6,407 nucleotides of DNA from the NCBI GenBank assembly GCA_021803885.1, contig JAJZKY010000277.1, forward strand, positions 1 through 6,407, given 5' to 3'. Below the pieces are notes generated by a model. It saw only the letters and a list, made by a program, of their open reading frames with translations, had not been told where the DNA came from and searched no databases. The DNA comes from Planctomycetota bacterium. GTDB lineage: Bacteria > Planctomycetota > Phycisphaerae > WQYP01 > JAJZKY01. This document shows positions 1 to 6,407 of this stretch, in pieces (within the stretch, counting starts at the first letter, position 1; the number at the start of each line of letters is the position of its first letter). The position numbers and the translations under genes were made by a program.

Positions 1-71
1 GCAGGAGGGAATCCGTGTTTCTGAAGGAAATGGAACGGAAGCATAGCATGTAAAGAATCTCTGAGCAGGTT

Positions 72-113
72 TGCGTTTTGAAGGGGCGCGGCTTCAGCCG
101 CGCCGTAAACGCA
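72..113. repeat. Long imperfect hairpin, REP-like
   Basis: A perfect 8-bp stem (GGCGCGGC at 85-92 pairs with GCCGCGCC at 97-104) closes a TTCA loop. It is extended by an outer 7-bp stem (TGCGTTT at 72-78 with AAACGCA at 107-113), with a small asymmetric internal bulge between the two. No T-run follows the stem, so it does not look like an ordinary intrinsic terminator for an upstream gene. Its core GGCTTCAGCC (90-99) recurs at 128-137 and, inverted, at 192-200, which suggests a repetitive extragenic palindrome and not a unique regulatory site. Whether copies exist elsewhere in the genome cannot be seen here. Confidence 0.6.
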
Positions 114-126
114 GTAAAGTCAACGC

Positions 127-200
127 GGGCTTCAGCCCCTGAGGGAATGCGACTTCTCAAGAAGGACTTGTGCAGGAGTTCTCTAATCTGGGGCTGAAGC
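127..200. repeat. Palindromic element with 11-bp outer arms
   Basis: GCTTCAGCCCC at 129-139 is the exact reverse complement of GGGGCTGAAGC at 190-200, giving an 11-bp outer stem around a 50-base interior. The interior contains a small hairpin (CTTC, TCAA loop, GAAG, at 153-164). The left arm can also fold on itself (GGGC TTCA GCCC, 127-138), so alternative structures exist. The layout resembles a small non-coding intergenic repeat (REP/BIME or MITE-like). It ends 27 bases before the start codon of the dehydratase small subunit, so it probably lies in the promoter or 5' leader of that operon. I see no transposase or target-site duplication. Confidence 0.55.
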
Positions 201-227
201 GGACGGTAGACAACAGGATTCGATCAG

Positions 228-530
228 ATGGAGGAAAACGTGGCGCGGGTTTTGCTATTGCATCCAAAAGACAACGTTGCTGTGGCGCTGGATGACATTG
301 CAACGAAGTCTGTCGTTGCCGTCCTTGGCGCGGAGACACCGTTGCGTTTGACAGCCCAGCAGGGGATACAGTTTGCCCACAAGCTGGCTATGCGACCCAT
401 TGCCGCCGGGGAGGCCATTCTGAAGTATGGCGTCCCCGTTGGTTTTGCGACGGCCCCCGTGGCTGCGGGCGAGTGGGTACACACCCATAATGTTGGCTCG
501 TATTACGCAGAGAAAAAGGAGGCGAAGTAA
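228..530 (+). CDS. UxaA-type sugar-acid dehydratase, small (SAF-domain) subunit
   Basis: This 100-residue protein matches the N-terminal SAF domain of altronate/galactarate dehydratases (UxaA/GarD) and the small subunit of split members, including the SuyA type. Typical elements are HPKDNVAVALDDI (12-24) and the stretch at 47-88, with HK at 51-52, KYGVPVG at 66-72 and the closing GEWVHTHN at 81-88. The domain is thought to help form the substrate or metal site of the large subunit. The ATG at 228 is preceded by AGGA (215-218), and the protein begins directly with the domain, so the start is credible. The stop overlaps the start of the large subunit by one base, indicating a 1:1 complex made from one transcript. 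In E. coli UxaA the two parts are fused in one chain of about 495 residues. Substrate (altronate, galactarate, sulfolactate or other) is not decidable from this subunit. Confidence 0.88.
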   Translation: MEENVARVLLLHPKDNVAVALDDIATKSVVAVLGAETPLRLTAQQGIQFAHKLAMRPIAAGEAILKYGVPVGFATAPVAAGEWVHTHNVGSYYAEKKEAK

Positions 531-532
531 TG
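516..532 (+). promoter_or_regulatory. Ribosome binding site and TAATG coupling junction
   Basis: A near-perfect Shine-Dalgarno AAGGAGG (516-522) lies inside the last codons of the small-subunit gene, 7 bases before the ATG at 530. The upstream TAA (528-530) shares its last A with that ATG. This fixes the start of the large subunit and predicts translational coupling of the two subunits. Confidence 0.85.
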
Positions 533-1714
533 GATCATATTTTGGGATACGCTCGTCCGACGGGAGTCCCCGGCATTCGCAACTATGTGATTTGCATTCA
601 CACGGTCGAGTGTTCCTCCTTCGTCTCCCAGAGAATTGCGGAGATTGATCCTCGCGTCCAGTCTGTGGGATTTCCAGGCTGCTACAAGAACGAATATGCC
701 TCGCGGCTCATGGTTGCGCTGGCCACACATGCCAACGTCGGCGCGGCTCTGCTGGTGAGCCTAGGATGCGAGGGGACAGACGCAAGCGCGCTTGCGGATG
801 CCATCCGCGCCACGGGCAGGCCGGTGGAGGTGCTCCGCATTCAGGAGGCGGGCGGAACGGAAGCGAGCATTGCCCAGGGGCGTCAGATCGTGGCGCGCAT
901 GTTGGCGGAGATCGAGACCGCGCCCCGCGTGCAACTTCGTGTATCGGATTTGATCGTGGGCACGGAATGCGGAGGCTCGGACGGAACATCGGGCATCGCG
1001 GCCAATCCCGCAATTGGCCACGCCTTCGACCTGCTTGTCGATGCCGGGGCGACGGTCATCATCGAAGAGACGCTGGAGATGGTGGGGTGCAGGGACATCA
1101 TTGCGCGGCGGGCGGCGAACCCTGACGTTGCGGCGCAGCTTTCCAGGGCAATTGAAAAGGCAGAGCATTTTTCACAACAGGTTGGCCAGTTCTCGATTGC
1201 TCCTGGAAATGAGAGTGGCGGGCTGAGCACCATCGAAGAAAAGTCTATGGGCGCTTTTATGAAGTGCGGGAGCCGGGACATATCGGGTGTCATCAAGGTG
1301 GCGGAGAAACCTTCAGGGAAGGGACTGTTCGTGCTTGACTCTGTGCCAGACCCGTCCGCGTTTCTGTTCGGATACAGCAATCCCAATGATTCGGAAGGAA
1401 TTCTCGACCTGATCTCCAGTGGCGCGCATCTTGTTGTGTTTGCGACCGGGCGCGGGAGCGTGATTGGAAGTGTGATCTCTCCGGTTCTAAAAGTGTGCGG
1501 CAATCCCAAGACCTATGCGCGAATGAGCGGCGACATGGATGTGAATGCGGGGCGCATCATTACTGGCGAGGCGACGCTTGCCGAAGTAGGACGGGAAATA
1601 TACGAGGCAATCCTGGCCGTGGCCGCCGGAAAGCGCACCGCTGCGGAGATTCTTGGGCATCAGGAATATTGCATCCCTTACAAGCACCAGAGTAGTCTCT
1701 GCGCAAATGTGTAA
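530..1714 (+). CDS. UxaA/GarD-family sugar-acid dehydratase, large catalytic subunit
   Basis: This 394-residue protein has the D-galactarate dehydratase/altronate hydrolase domain along its whole length. It would remove water from a sugar acid (in the known family, altronate or galactarate) to give a 2-keto-3-deoxy acid, in the cytoplasm with a bound metal. Recognisable family blocks are GYARPTGVPGIRNY (6-19), VSLGCEGT (76-83), EAGGT (106-110), TECGGSDGTSGIAANPAIG (145-163), APGNESGGLSTIEEKSMGA (224-242), FATGRGSVIGS (304-314) and DMDVNAG (335-341). The N-terminal SAF part is supplied by the overlapping gene upstream. Oddity: where UxaA and GarD carry, from memory, an H-x-x-G-C-G motif, this protein has GFPGC (47-51), keeping the cysteine but lacking the histidine. 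It may therefore belong to a subgroup with another substrate; the two-subunit sulfolactate sulfo-lyase (SuyAB) is one relative with the same split layout. Family assignment is firm, the exact reaction is not. Confidence 0.88.
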   Translation: MDHILGYARPTGVPGIRNYVICIHTVECSSFVSQRIAEIDPRVQSVGFPGCYKNEYASRLMVALATHANVGAALLVSLGCEGTDASALADAIRATGRPVEVLRIQEAGGTEASIAQGRQIVARMLAEIETAPRVQLRVSDLIVGTECGGSDGTSGIAANPAIGHAFDLLVDAGATVIIEETLEMVGCRDIIARRAANPDVAAQLSRAIEKAEHFSQQVGQFSIAPGNESGGLSTIEEKSMGAFMKCGSRDISGVIKVAEKPSGKGLFVLDSVPDPSAFLFGYSNPNDSEGILDLISSGAHLVVFATGRGSVIGSVISPVLKVCGNPKTYARMSGDMDVNAGRIITGEATLAEVGREIYEAILAVAAGKRTAAEILGHQEYCIPYKHQSSLCANV

Positions 1715-1715
1715 A

Positions 1716-1770
1716 ACCGGGCTATCCGCCAACTCAAAGAATCGGGATTGGCGGATTCTCCTGCCCCGGT
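1716..1770 (+). terminator. Nested inverted repeat after the dehydratase operon; possible terminator
   Basis: Directly after the TAA at 1712-1714, ATCCGCCAA (1724-1732) pairs with TTGGCGGAT (1748-1756) in a 9-bp stem with a 15-base loop. An outer 6-bp stem, ACCGGG (1716-1721) with CCCGGT (1765-1770), encloses it. Placement fits an operon end, but no T-run follows, so it may be a weak or factor-assisted terminator or an mRNA 3'-end stabiliser. The rest of the gap to 1952 shows no convincing promoter by eye. Confidence 0.35.
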
Positions 1771-1952
1771 AACATTCCTTTCATCTTCCTCTCACGCTAA
1801 ATTCACGCCACGTTTAACGCGCCTACACATACGCCTGTTCCCATAATGCGTGGGATAAACCACGGCTGCTTATTGCGTTCTATGATTCCGAGGCAGTGAT
1901 TGAAGCAGATTCGTGTGTGCCCACGCAACATAATCTTTCGGCGAGGTCTTAG

Positions 1953-4655
1953 ATGTCCAAATTTTTGAAACTTGCAGGCGCTTTCATCCTCTTCCTGGTC
2001 AGTGGAGCATCGGTGTTTGCAGCCAGCCCGGCCATCGTCCGGGGCACCGTCACCAATGAGCAGGGAAACGTGGTGTCGGGCGCACTGGTAACGCTGACCA
2101 ACTCCATGTCACAAAAAGCGATAACAGCAACAACGGGACAGGATGGAAGCTATAGTGTTTCCATCTCCAACCCAGATGGCTACACGCTGATTATCACCAA
2201 GGATGGATTCCAAGCCTTCTCCGAATCTCTGGAAGTACATTCCGGTCAGATGGTTGATGCTGATGCCAAACTGCTGGTTCAGGTCGCGCAGCAGACGGTG
2301 ACGGTGCATGGTGATCTGGATGGAGTCACCACGCAGCCTTCACAGGAAAAAGTCTTTGAATCCGCCCAGTCCGTTCGCGTAATTGACCGCCAACAGATGA
2401 ACATGGTCGGCCCGGTCGCTGGTGGCGCGCAGGTCATCTCCACCGCTCCGGGTGCCATCGTCACGGGCTACGGCGACACAGGCGCCACCAAGTACACCAT
2501 CACACTCAATGGACTGAACCAGGGCTGGGGCGGCTACGGTGGGTACACCGGCGGCGGCGCTCTGGGTGTTACGTTTGATGGCGTGCCCATCGTCGATCCT
2601 GGAACAGATCTGTGGCCGTCAGCTACCCTCCCGGAAAATGGCCTCATCCAGAACACCAACGTTACTTATGGCCCCGGCAATCCTACGGATCGCTGGTACA
2701 CCAACGTCGGCGGCTCGATTGAGTTTACTCCGCTGCAACCGACCGCAACGCCGCATGGAATGGTAACCACCACATACGGCAGCTACCAGCAAAAGGATAT
2801 TGTTGCCAGCGGCAGCACCGGCCTGTATCACGGCTGGTCGGCAGTAGTTTCTGGCGGCACGGGAAGCGGCAACGACTTCCGCGTGGCCCCGGATGGGTTC
2901 GCCAACCCCAGCAAGGATTGGGCCGTTCAGGCCAAGGTGCTGAAAACCTTTCAGGGGAGCAGCTTGGAACTGGGAGGCTATTACTCCTATGCTGGCGGCT
3001 ATCGGTCGCAGGTAATCCCGATTGCAGCCAACCCGTACATCACGGTGGATGGAAATCCAAGTACCAGTCAGCAGTACAGCCAGCCAACATCGGGCTACTA
3101 CAGCACCTTGGCGTATAACATCTACAACAAGTACGATGTCAACCAAATGGGGCTGATCTACGGGCGGGAGAATGTGAAGCTGGACAACAACACCACCGTG
3201 CAAAACCTATCCTGGTACATGCACATCGCGCGCTTACACAATCGCCTCAATGATGCCTATCAGGATCTCTCCGGCCCTACCGGAAACCAGCAGCAGAACG
3301 AATACAACAATCCATACTCTGACACCTTTGGAGACAAACTCCTTATCACGAAACGCCTGCCGTGGAACACGGTCAGTGGTGGCGGCTACTTCATTCACGA
3401 TCTGTACAATAGCCGGAACAACTTCTATGGCCCCGCGTGGGGTGGCTCCAAGACAACCGCAAGCCAGGGCGGTAATATCCGCTCCAGCTACTTCAACACC
3501 AACGACTTTTCCTTGTTTCTGCAGGATGACATTCATCCCATCTCATCGCTGCATATCACGCCTGGCATTCGCTACGTTGGATTTGCCACAGGCTTTTACA
3601 GCGCCGTGCAGCAGGATTTTAACCTTGCATCAGGAGCAACCCTGAGCACACATTGTCGGTACATCCCCGGCTCTGGCGCATCGGGAACTGTTGGAGTGCA
3701 GGATGCCTGCCCCGCCGCCAACGAAAATCGCAGTGGGGTTGAGCCATCCGTGGACGCTACAGTGAATGTGCGCCCGTGGCTGAACCTTTACGGCGGATTC
3801 TATGAGGCGCTGCGCACGCCGGAGCTGGGCGGAGGCGGCGGAATGTTTCAGGCCGTCGATCCCGTCAGTTATCACCTGGAGCGCGGAACCTATTATCAAG
3901 GTGGATTCAAGATACACACGGAGGGAACTGGCTTCCGCAACAATTTCATCTTCGGCGCCGCTTACTACCATCAGCAGTTTGCCAACCAGGAGATTGACAC
4001 CACTCTGGCCAACGGCGACGCCTATGATGCCAATGGAACTTCTAACTATAACGGCGTCAATATCTTTGCCGACGATGACCCCATCCACAACCTGCATCTC
4101 TTCGCCAATGCAAACATCGAGGCCGCCAGCTATAGCAGTTATATCACGGGCGGACTTTTCGTAAATGGCGCGGCAACCTGTACAAATCCCAATGGAACAC
4201 CTGTTGCTGGCTGCTTGAACTATAACGGCTACCCGGTATCCTACGTGCCGACCTCCACGCTAAATGTCGGTGCCATTTATACTACGCATGTTGCAAAGCG
4301 TTTTACCATCGAGCCTACAGCCTCGTTCCAGTTCATTGGCAGCCAGCATGTCTTTGATAACTGCGCCGAATCGGGCGGGGCTTGTACGAGTCCAGCACCA
4401 AGCAAAACTGTAACCATGCCAGCCTATGCTACGTTCAACCTTGGCGCGGAGGTTCCATACAAGCTCTTGGATTTCAAATTTATGGCGCTGAACGTCTTCA
4501 ACACCGGGTATAACGAGTTTGAATATATTTCTGCCGGCAGCTACTTTAACACCTCATCAACAGCTCCGGCTGGATCGCAGTACGCCTATAACTACGTCAC
4601 GGCCTACCCCGGCGCTCCGGTCACGGCCTACGGCAGCGTAAGCGTCCACTTCTAA
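1953..4655 (+). CDS. TonB-dependent outer-membrane receptor with carboxypeptidase-regulatory-like domain
   Basis: This 900-residue protein is an outer-membrane active transporter of the Oar-like/SusC-like style abundant in Acidobacteriota. A signal peptide (about 1-24: basic SKFLK, hydrophobic core, cleavage near VFAA-SP) is followed by a carboxypeptidase-regulatory-like beta-sandwich (about 28-109, with VRGTVTNEQGNVVSGALVTL and DGSYSVS). Next comes a plug domain (about 135-262, with ITLNGLNQG and VTFDGVPI), then a beta-barrel rich in Tyr, Gly and Asn to the end. The chain ends in SVSVHF, the terminal Phe expected for barrel insertion by the BAM complex. GAGG at 1943-1946, 6 bases before the ATG, plus the signal peptide support the start. 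No clear TonB box was found. Six cysteines occur as three close pairs in presumed surface loops. The ligand is unknown; the convergent alpha-galactosidase-like gene suggests, without proof, a galactose-containing oligosaccharide. Confidence 0.92.
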   Translation: MSKFLKLAGAFILFLVSGASVFAASPAIVRGTVTNEQGNVVSGALVTLTNSMSQKAITATTGQDGSYSVSISNPDGYTLIITKDGFQAFSESLEVHSGQMVDADAKLLVQVAQQTVTVHGDLDGVTTQPSQEKVFESAQSVRVIDRQQMNMVGPVAGGAQVISTAPGAIVTGYGDTGATKYTITLNGLNQGWGGYGGYTGGGALGVTFDGVPIVDPGTDLWPSATLPENGLIQNTNVTYGPGNPTDRWYTNVGGSIEFTPLQPTATPHGMVTTTYGSYQQKDIVASGSTGLYHGWSAVVSGGTGSGNDFRVAPDGFANPSKDWAVQAKVLKTFQGSSLELGGYYSYAGGYRSQVIPIAANPYITVDGNPSTSQQYSQPTSGYYSTLAYNIYNKYDVNQMGLIYGRENVKLDNNTTVQNLSWYMHIARLHNRLNDAYQDLSGPTGNQQQNEYNNPYSDTFGDKLLITKRLPWNTVSGGGYFIHDLYNSRNNFYGPAWGGSKTTASQGGNIRSSYFNTNDFSLFLQDDIHPISSLHITPGIRYVGFATGFYSAVQQDFNLASGATLSTHCRYIPGSGASGTVGVQDACPAANENRSGVEPSVDATVNVRPWLNLYGGFYEALRTPELGGGGGMFQAVDPVSYHLERGTYYQGGFKIHTEGTGFRNNFIFGAAYYHQQFANQEIDTTLANGDAYDANGTSNYNGVNIFADDDPIHNLHLFANANIEAASYSSYITGGLFVNGAATCTNPNGTPVAGCLNYNGYPVSYVPTSTLNVGAIYTTHVAKRFTIEPTASFQFIGSQHVFDNCAESGGACTSPAPSKTVTMPAYATFNLGAEVPYKLLDFKFMALNVFNTGYNEFEYISAGSYFNTSSTAPAGSQYAYNYVTAYPGAPVTAYGSVSVHF

Positions 4656-4681
4656 CCAGAAGAGCACTGCCTACGCACAAC

Positions 4682-4717
4682 TCAGGCCCAGCGATATCTG
4701 CTGGGCCTGAAATTTTT
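4682..4717 (+). terminator. Strong rho-independent terminator of the receptor gene
   Basis: A perfect 11-bp stem (TCAGGCCCAGC at 4682-4692 with GCTGGGCCTGA at 4700-4710) has a 7-base loop (GATATCT) and is followed by AATTTTT (4711-4717). It starts 27 bases after the receptor stop codon. On the minus strand the same stem is not followed by a T-run, so it is built for the plus-strand transcript, although it could also slow read-through from the convergent hydrolase gene. Confidence 0.93.
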
Positions 4718-4755
4718 GCTGGACAAAGCGCGGTCTTTACACCATTACCCTTGTT

Positions 4756-6407
4756 CTATTCGCTTCCTGTGTATCGCCGCTGCTCTGCTACAGGGAGGAA
4801 CTTCGTGCGAATCGTTCCTGTTACAGGAATGCGGAAATCATCCTTCCCCGTCAGTCCGTCCAGGCCAAGCGCAGTGAGTTTTACATGGTAGGTGTTCGCG
4901 TATGTATATGCGTGGCTAACCTTCGCGCCCTCCAGAATTACACCATCCCCAAAATCCCAGCGATACGAAACAACTGCTGTTTCCGGGGTGGCAAGGTTGG
5001 CAGAGAACTCCACGGTCTCTCCCGTCTTTGCGGTGGATGGATGTTGCGCTTGAATAACTGGGGCTTTTGCTGCGATTCCGGTATCGACAATCTTCAGCAC
5101 GCGAACTGAGTGGAGCGGTTGACTTACAACCAGAGAGTTCGATGCCGAAATGTGGATTTTCTTTTTATCCAAAATGTCAAAGACCGTGTATGACCCTTTT
5201 CCCTTGAGTCCAAAATCGGCAAGTTTGATCGCATGGGTTCTTGCATGCTCCGTCCAATTGAAAATGGTAAGAACGCTCTGCCTTCCATCTTCCTTGAGAA
5301 AGAAAATGCTGGGCTGCTCATCTTCGGGAAGGTATGTCATCAAATCCACGGGAGTGGCCGCCCGACCCAGGCGCACCATGTCGATCATATCTTTGTTCTG
5401 GATCAACGCCAGTCGTTCCGGCTCCGACCCCAAAGTGGGCAAATCGTCGCCGATCTCGTACATGCCGCCTGCGACGGCAGCAAGCGCCAGGGAAACCTTG
5501 GCCTCATCCAATGTAAGTGGACGATGGCCGCCATGCCATGCCAATTGATCTTTTAGTGTCTGGGTCGATACGGAGAAAGCATCTGGGTCTGAAACATAGA
5601 AATTGCGATTCATGTAATATCGCGCGGCAATTCCCGGCGCTGCGACCTTGGTGCTGGACTCAAATGCGTGTCCCGTATCCTGCGAGATACGTCCTAGATC
5701 AAAATAGCCAACGGGATTCAGCATCATGCCCCCATCCTTGTCCAGCAGAACATCGTTCCCAACGGTCTGGCGGATGATGCTAAATCCGATTCGCTGCGCT
5801 TCCATCGCGGTTGTATTCGGTCGATAAAACTTACCTTCGACCGAGCTATCATCCATAAAATCCATCTTGATGTAGCGAAGTCCCCAGACGTTTACCATCT
5901 CAGAGTAGGTCTTTCTCAGGTAGTCCTGGGCACCTGGATTTGTAGTGTCCAGAGCGAACAGACGGTCATCCTTGTCGTCACTTACCCAGCCAAGGTGAAT
6001 GGGATCGCCTTTGGCGTTGTGAACCAGCCAGTCGCGATGATTTTGATATACCCAGGAACGCTCGGAAACTTCAAACGGCGCTGTCCATACACCGGGGATA
6101 AGTCCAAGACCACTTGCCTTTCTTTCCAAACTATCCATGCCATGCGGAAAGAGCGTGGCATCCGGCGTGGCGTATTCTCCCCTGGCATACATGTATCCAT
6201 CGTCGATGAAAAAGAAGTTATAGCCAAGCGGCTTCAAATGCTGTGTGAGCCACTGGGCATTCGTCATGGCTGTTCCTTCATTCAAGCCATTGTAATAAGC
6301 AGCCCAGCTCCACCAACCCATAGGCGTGGGTGTCGTTACCCGCGCATGATGGAGTTTTCGGATAATCGAGCCATAGGTCTCTAGCTGTTGGTGGTACTCC
6401 GTATCCA
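4756..6407 (-). CDS. Alpha-galactosidase-like glycoside hydrolase (clan GH-D) with C-terminal PKD domain, 5'-partial
   Basis: The gene enters from the right edge. The first full codon is at 6405-6403, and 549 residues are visible to the TAG at 4758-4756. The Met codon at 6321 is internal: 28 in-frame codons precede it without a stop, and the join TPTPMGWWSW is a coherent entry to the catalytic barrel. Numbering from that Met, the barrel (about 1-310) shows GWWSW (2-6), YNFFFIDDGY (34-43), the nucleophile segment YIKMDFMD (Asp154) and RISQDTGH with the likely acid/base Asp215. This fits clan GH-D (GH27/GH36) retaining enzymes that release alpha-linked galactose. A beta-sandwich region follows (about 335-412), then a PKD domain (about 420-502, YRWDFGDG at 453-460 and VSHAYTY at 468-474). 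PKD domains usually occur in exported proteins, but the signal peptide would lie outside the window. Exact family and substrate are inferred; related clan enzymes act on other alpha-sugars. Confidence 0.85.
   Translation of the reverse strand, partial: DTEYHQQLETYGSIIRKLHHARVTTPTPMGWWSWAAYYNGLNEGTAMTNAQWLTQHLKPLGYNFFFIDDGYMYARGEYATPDATLFPHGMDSLERKASGLGLIPGVWTAPFEVSERSWVYQNHRDWLVHNAKGDPIHLGWVSDDKDDRLFALDTTNPGAQDYLRKTYSEMVNVWGLRYIKMDFMDDSSVEGKFYRPNTTAMEAQRIGFSIIRQTVGNDVLLDKDGGMMLNPVGYFDLGRISQDTGHAFESSTKVAAPGIAARYYMNRNFYVSDPDAFSVSTQTLKDQLAWHGGHRPLTLDEAKVSLALAAVAGGMYEIGDDLPTLGSEPERLALIQNKDMIDMVRLGRAATPVDLMTYLPEDEQPSIFFLKEDGRQSVLTIFNWTEHARTHAIKLADFGLKGKGSYTVFDILDKKKIHISASNSLVVSQPLHSVRVLKIVDTGIAAKAPVIQAQHPSTAKTGETVEFSANLATPETAVVSYRWDFGDGVILEGAKVSHAYTYANTYHVKLTALGLDGLTGKDDFRIPVTGTIRTKFLPVAEQRRYTGSE

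Noticed and set aside
1..53. Possible 3' tails of an upstream plus-strand gene: two frames are open from the left edge to TAG at 44-46 or TAA at 51-53.
   Set aside because: Only 14 to 16 codons are visible in each frame and neither resembles a protein I recognise, so no gene can be called.
883..1509. A 208-codon open frame on the minus strand opposite the large dehydratase subunit.
   Set aside because: It lies wholly inside a well-supported gene, has low-complexity composition expected from an antisense frame of GC-rich coding DNA, and matches no family I know.
1811..1855. Short palindromes CGTTTAACG (1811-1819) and TCCCA/TGGGA (1839-1843, 1851-1855) as possible operators upstream of the receptor.
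   Set aside because: Stems of 4 to 5 bp are expected by chance in a gap of this size, and no regulator gene is present to link them to.
1900..1934. TTGAAG at 1900-1905 and CATAAT at 1929-1934 as a promoter for the receptor gene.
   Set aside because: The 23-base spacing is too long for a sigma-70 promoter and the leader would be very short before the Shine-Dalgarno site.
2619..3203. A 194-codon minus-strand open frame inside the receptor gene.
   Set aside because: The plus-strand receptor reading is firm through the plug and barrel; the antisense frame shows no recognisable domain.
5150..5548. Plus-strand open frame of 132 codons opposite the hydrolase gene.
   Set aside because: It is a shadow of the minus-strand hydrolase, whose catalytic motifs are clear in the opposite frame.

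Overview
The window looks like a chromosomal segment of a plant-polysaccharide-degrading bacterium, most likely an Acidobacteriota of the Terriglobia group (Granulicella, Terriglobus or Edaphobacter type). The evidence is protein style only: a large outer-membrane receptor with an N-terminal carboxypeptidase-regulatory-like domain, an alpha-galactosidase-like enzyme with a C-terminal PKD domain, and moderately GC-rich coding sequence. No taxonomic marker gene is present, so the assignment is an inference.

Layout. Bases 1-227 hold no complete gene but carry a cluster of palindromes sharing the core GGCTTCAGCC. Bases 228-1714 hold a two-gene, translationally coupled operon for a split UxaA-type sugar-acid dehydratase: a small SAF-domain subunit and a large catalytic subunit, joined by a TAATG stop/start overlap. 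Bases 1715-1952 are intergenic, with a nested inverted repeat just after the operon. Bases 1953-4655 encode a 900-residue TonB-dependent outer-membrane receptor, followed by a strong intrinsic terminator at 4682-4717. On the minus strand, from the right edge to 4756, lies a convergent glycoside hydrolase gene of the alpha-galactosidase type (clan GH-D). Its 5' end lies beyond the window: the frame is open and coding-like right up to the edge.

How the genes may work together (inference). The hydrolase would release galactose or a related sugar from plant oligosaccharides, the receptor would import an oligosaccharide or another large ligand across the outer membrane, and the dehydratase would act on a sugar acid such as altronate or galactarate. 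The receptor and hydrolase converge and the receptor has its own intergenic region, so this is a neighbourhood of carbohydrate genes, not one operon. The substrates of all three systems are unproven.

I see no CRISPR array, tRNA, rRNA, transposase or obviously new system. The points most worth checking are the divergent active-site motif of the large dehydratase subunit, the palindrome cluster upstream of its operon, and the three cysteine pairs of the receptor barrel.
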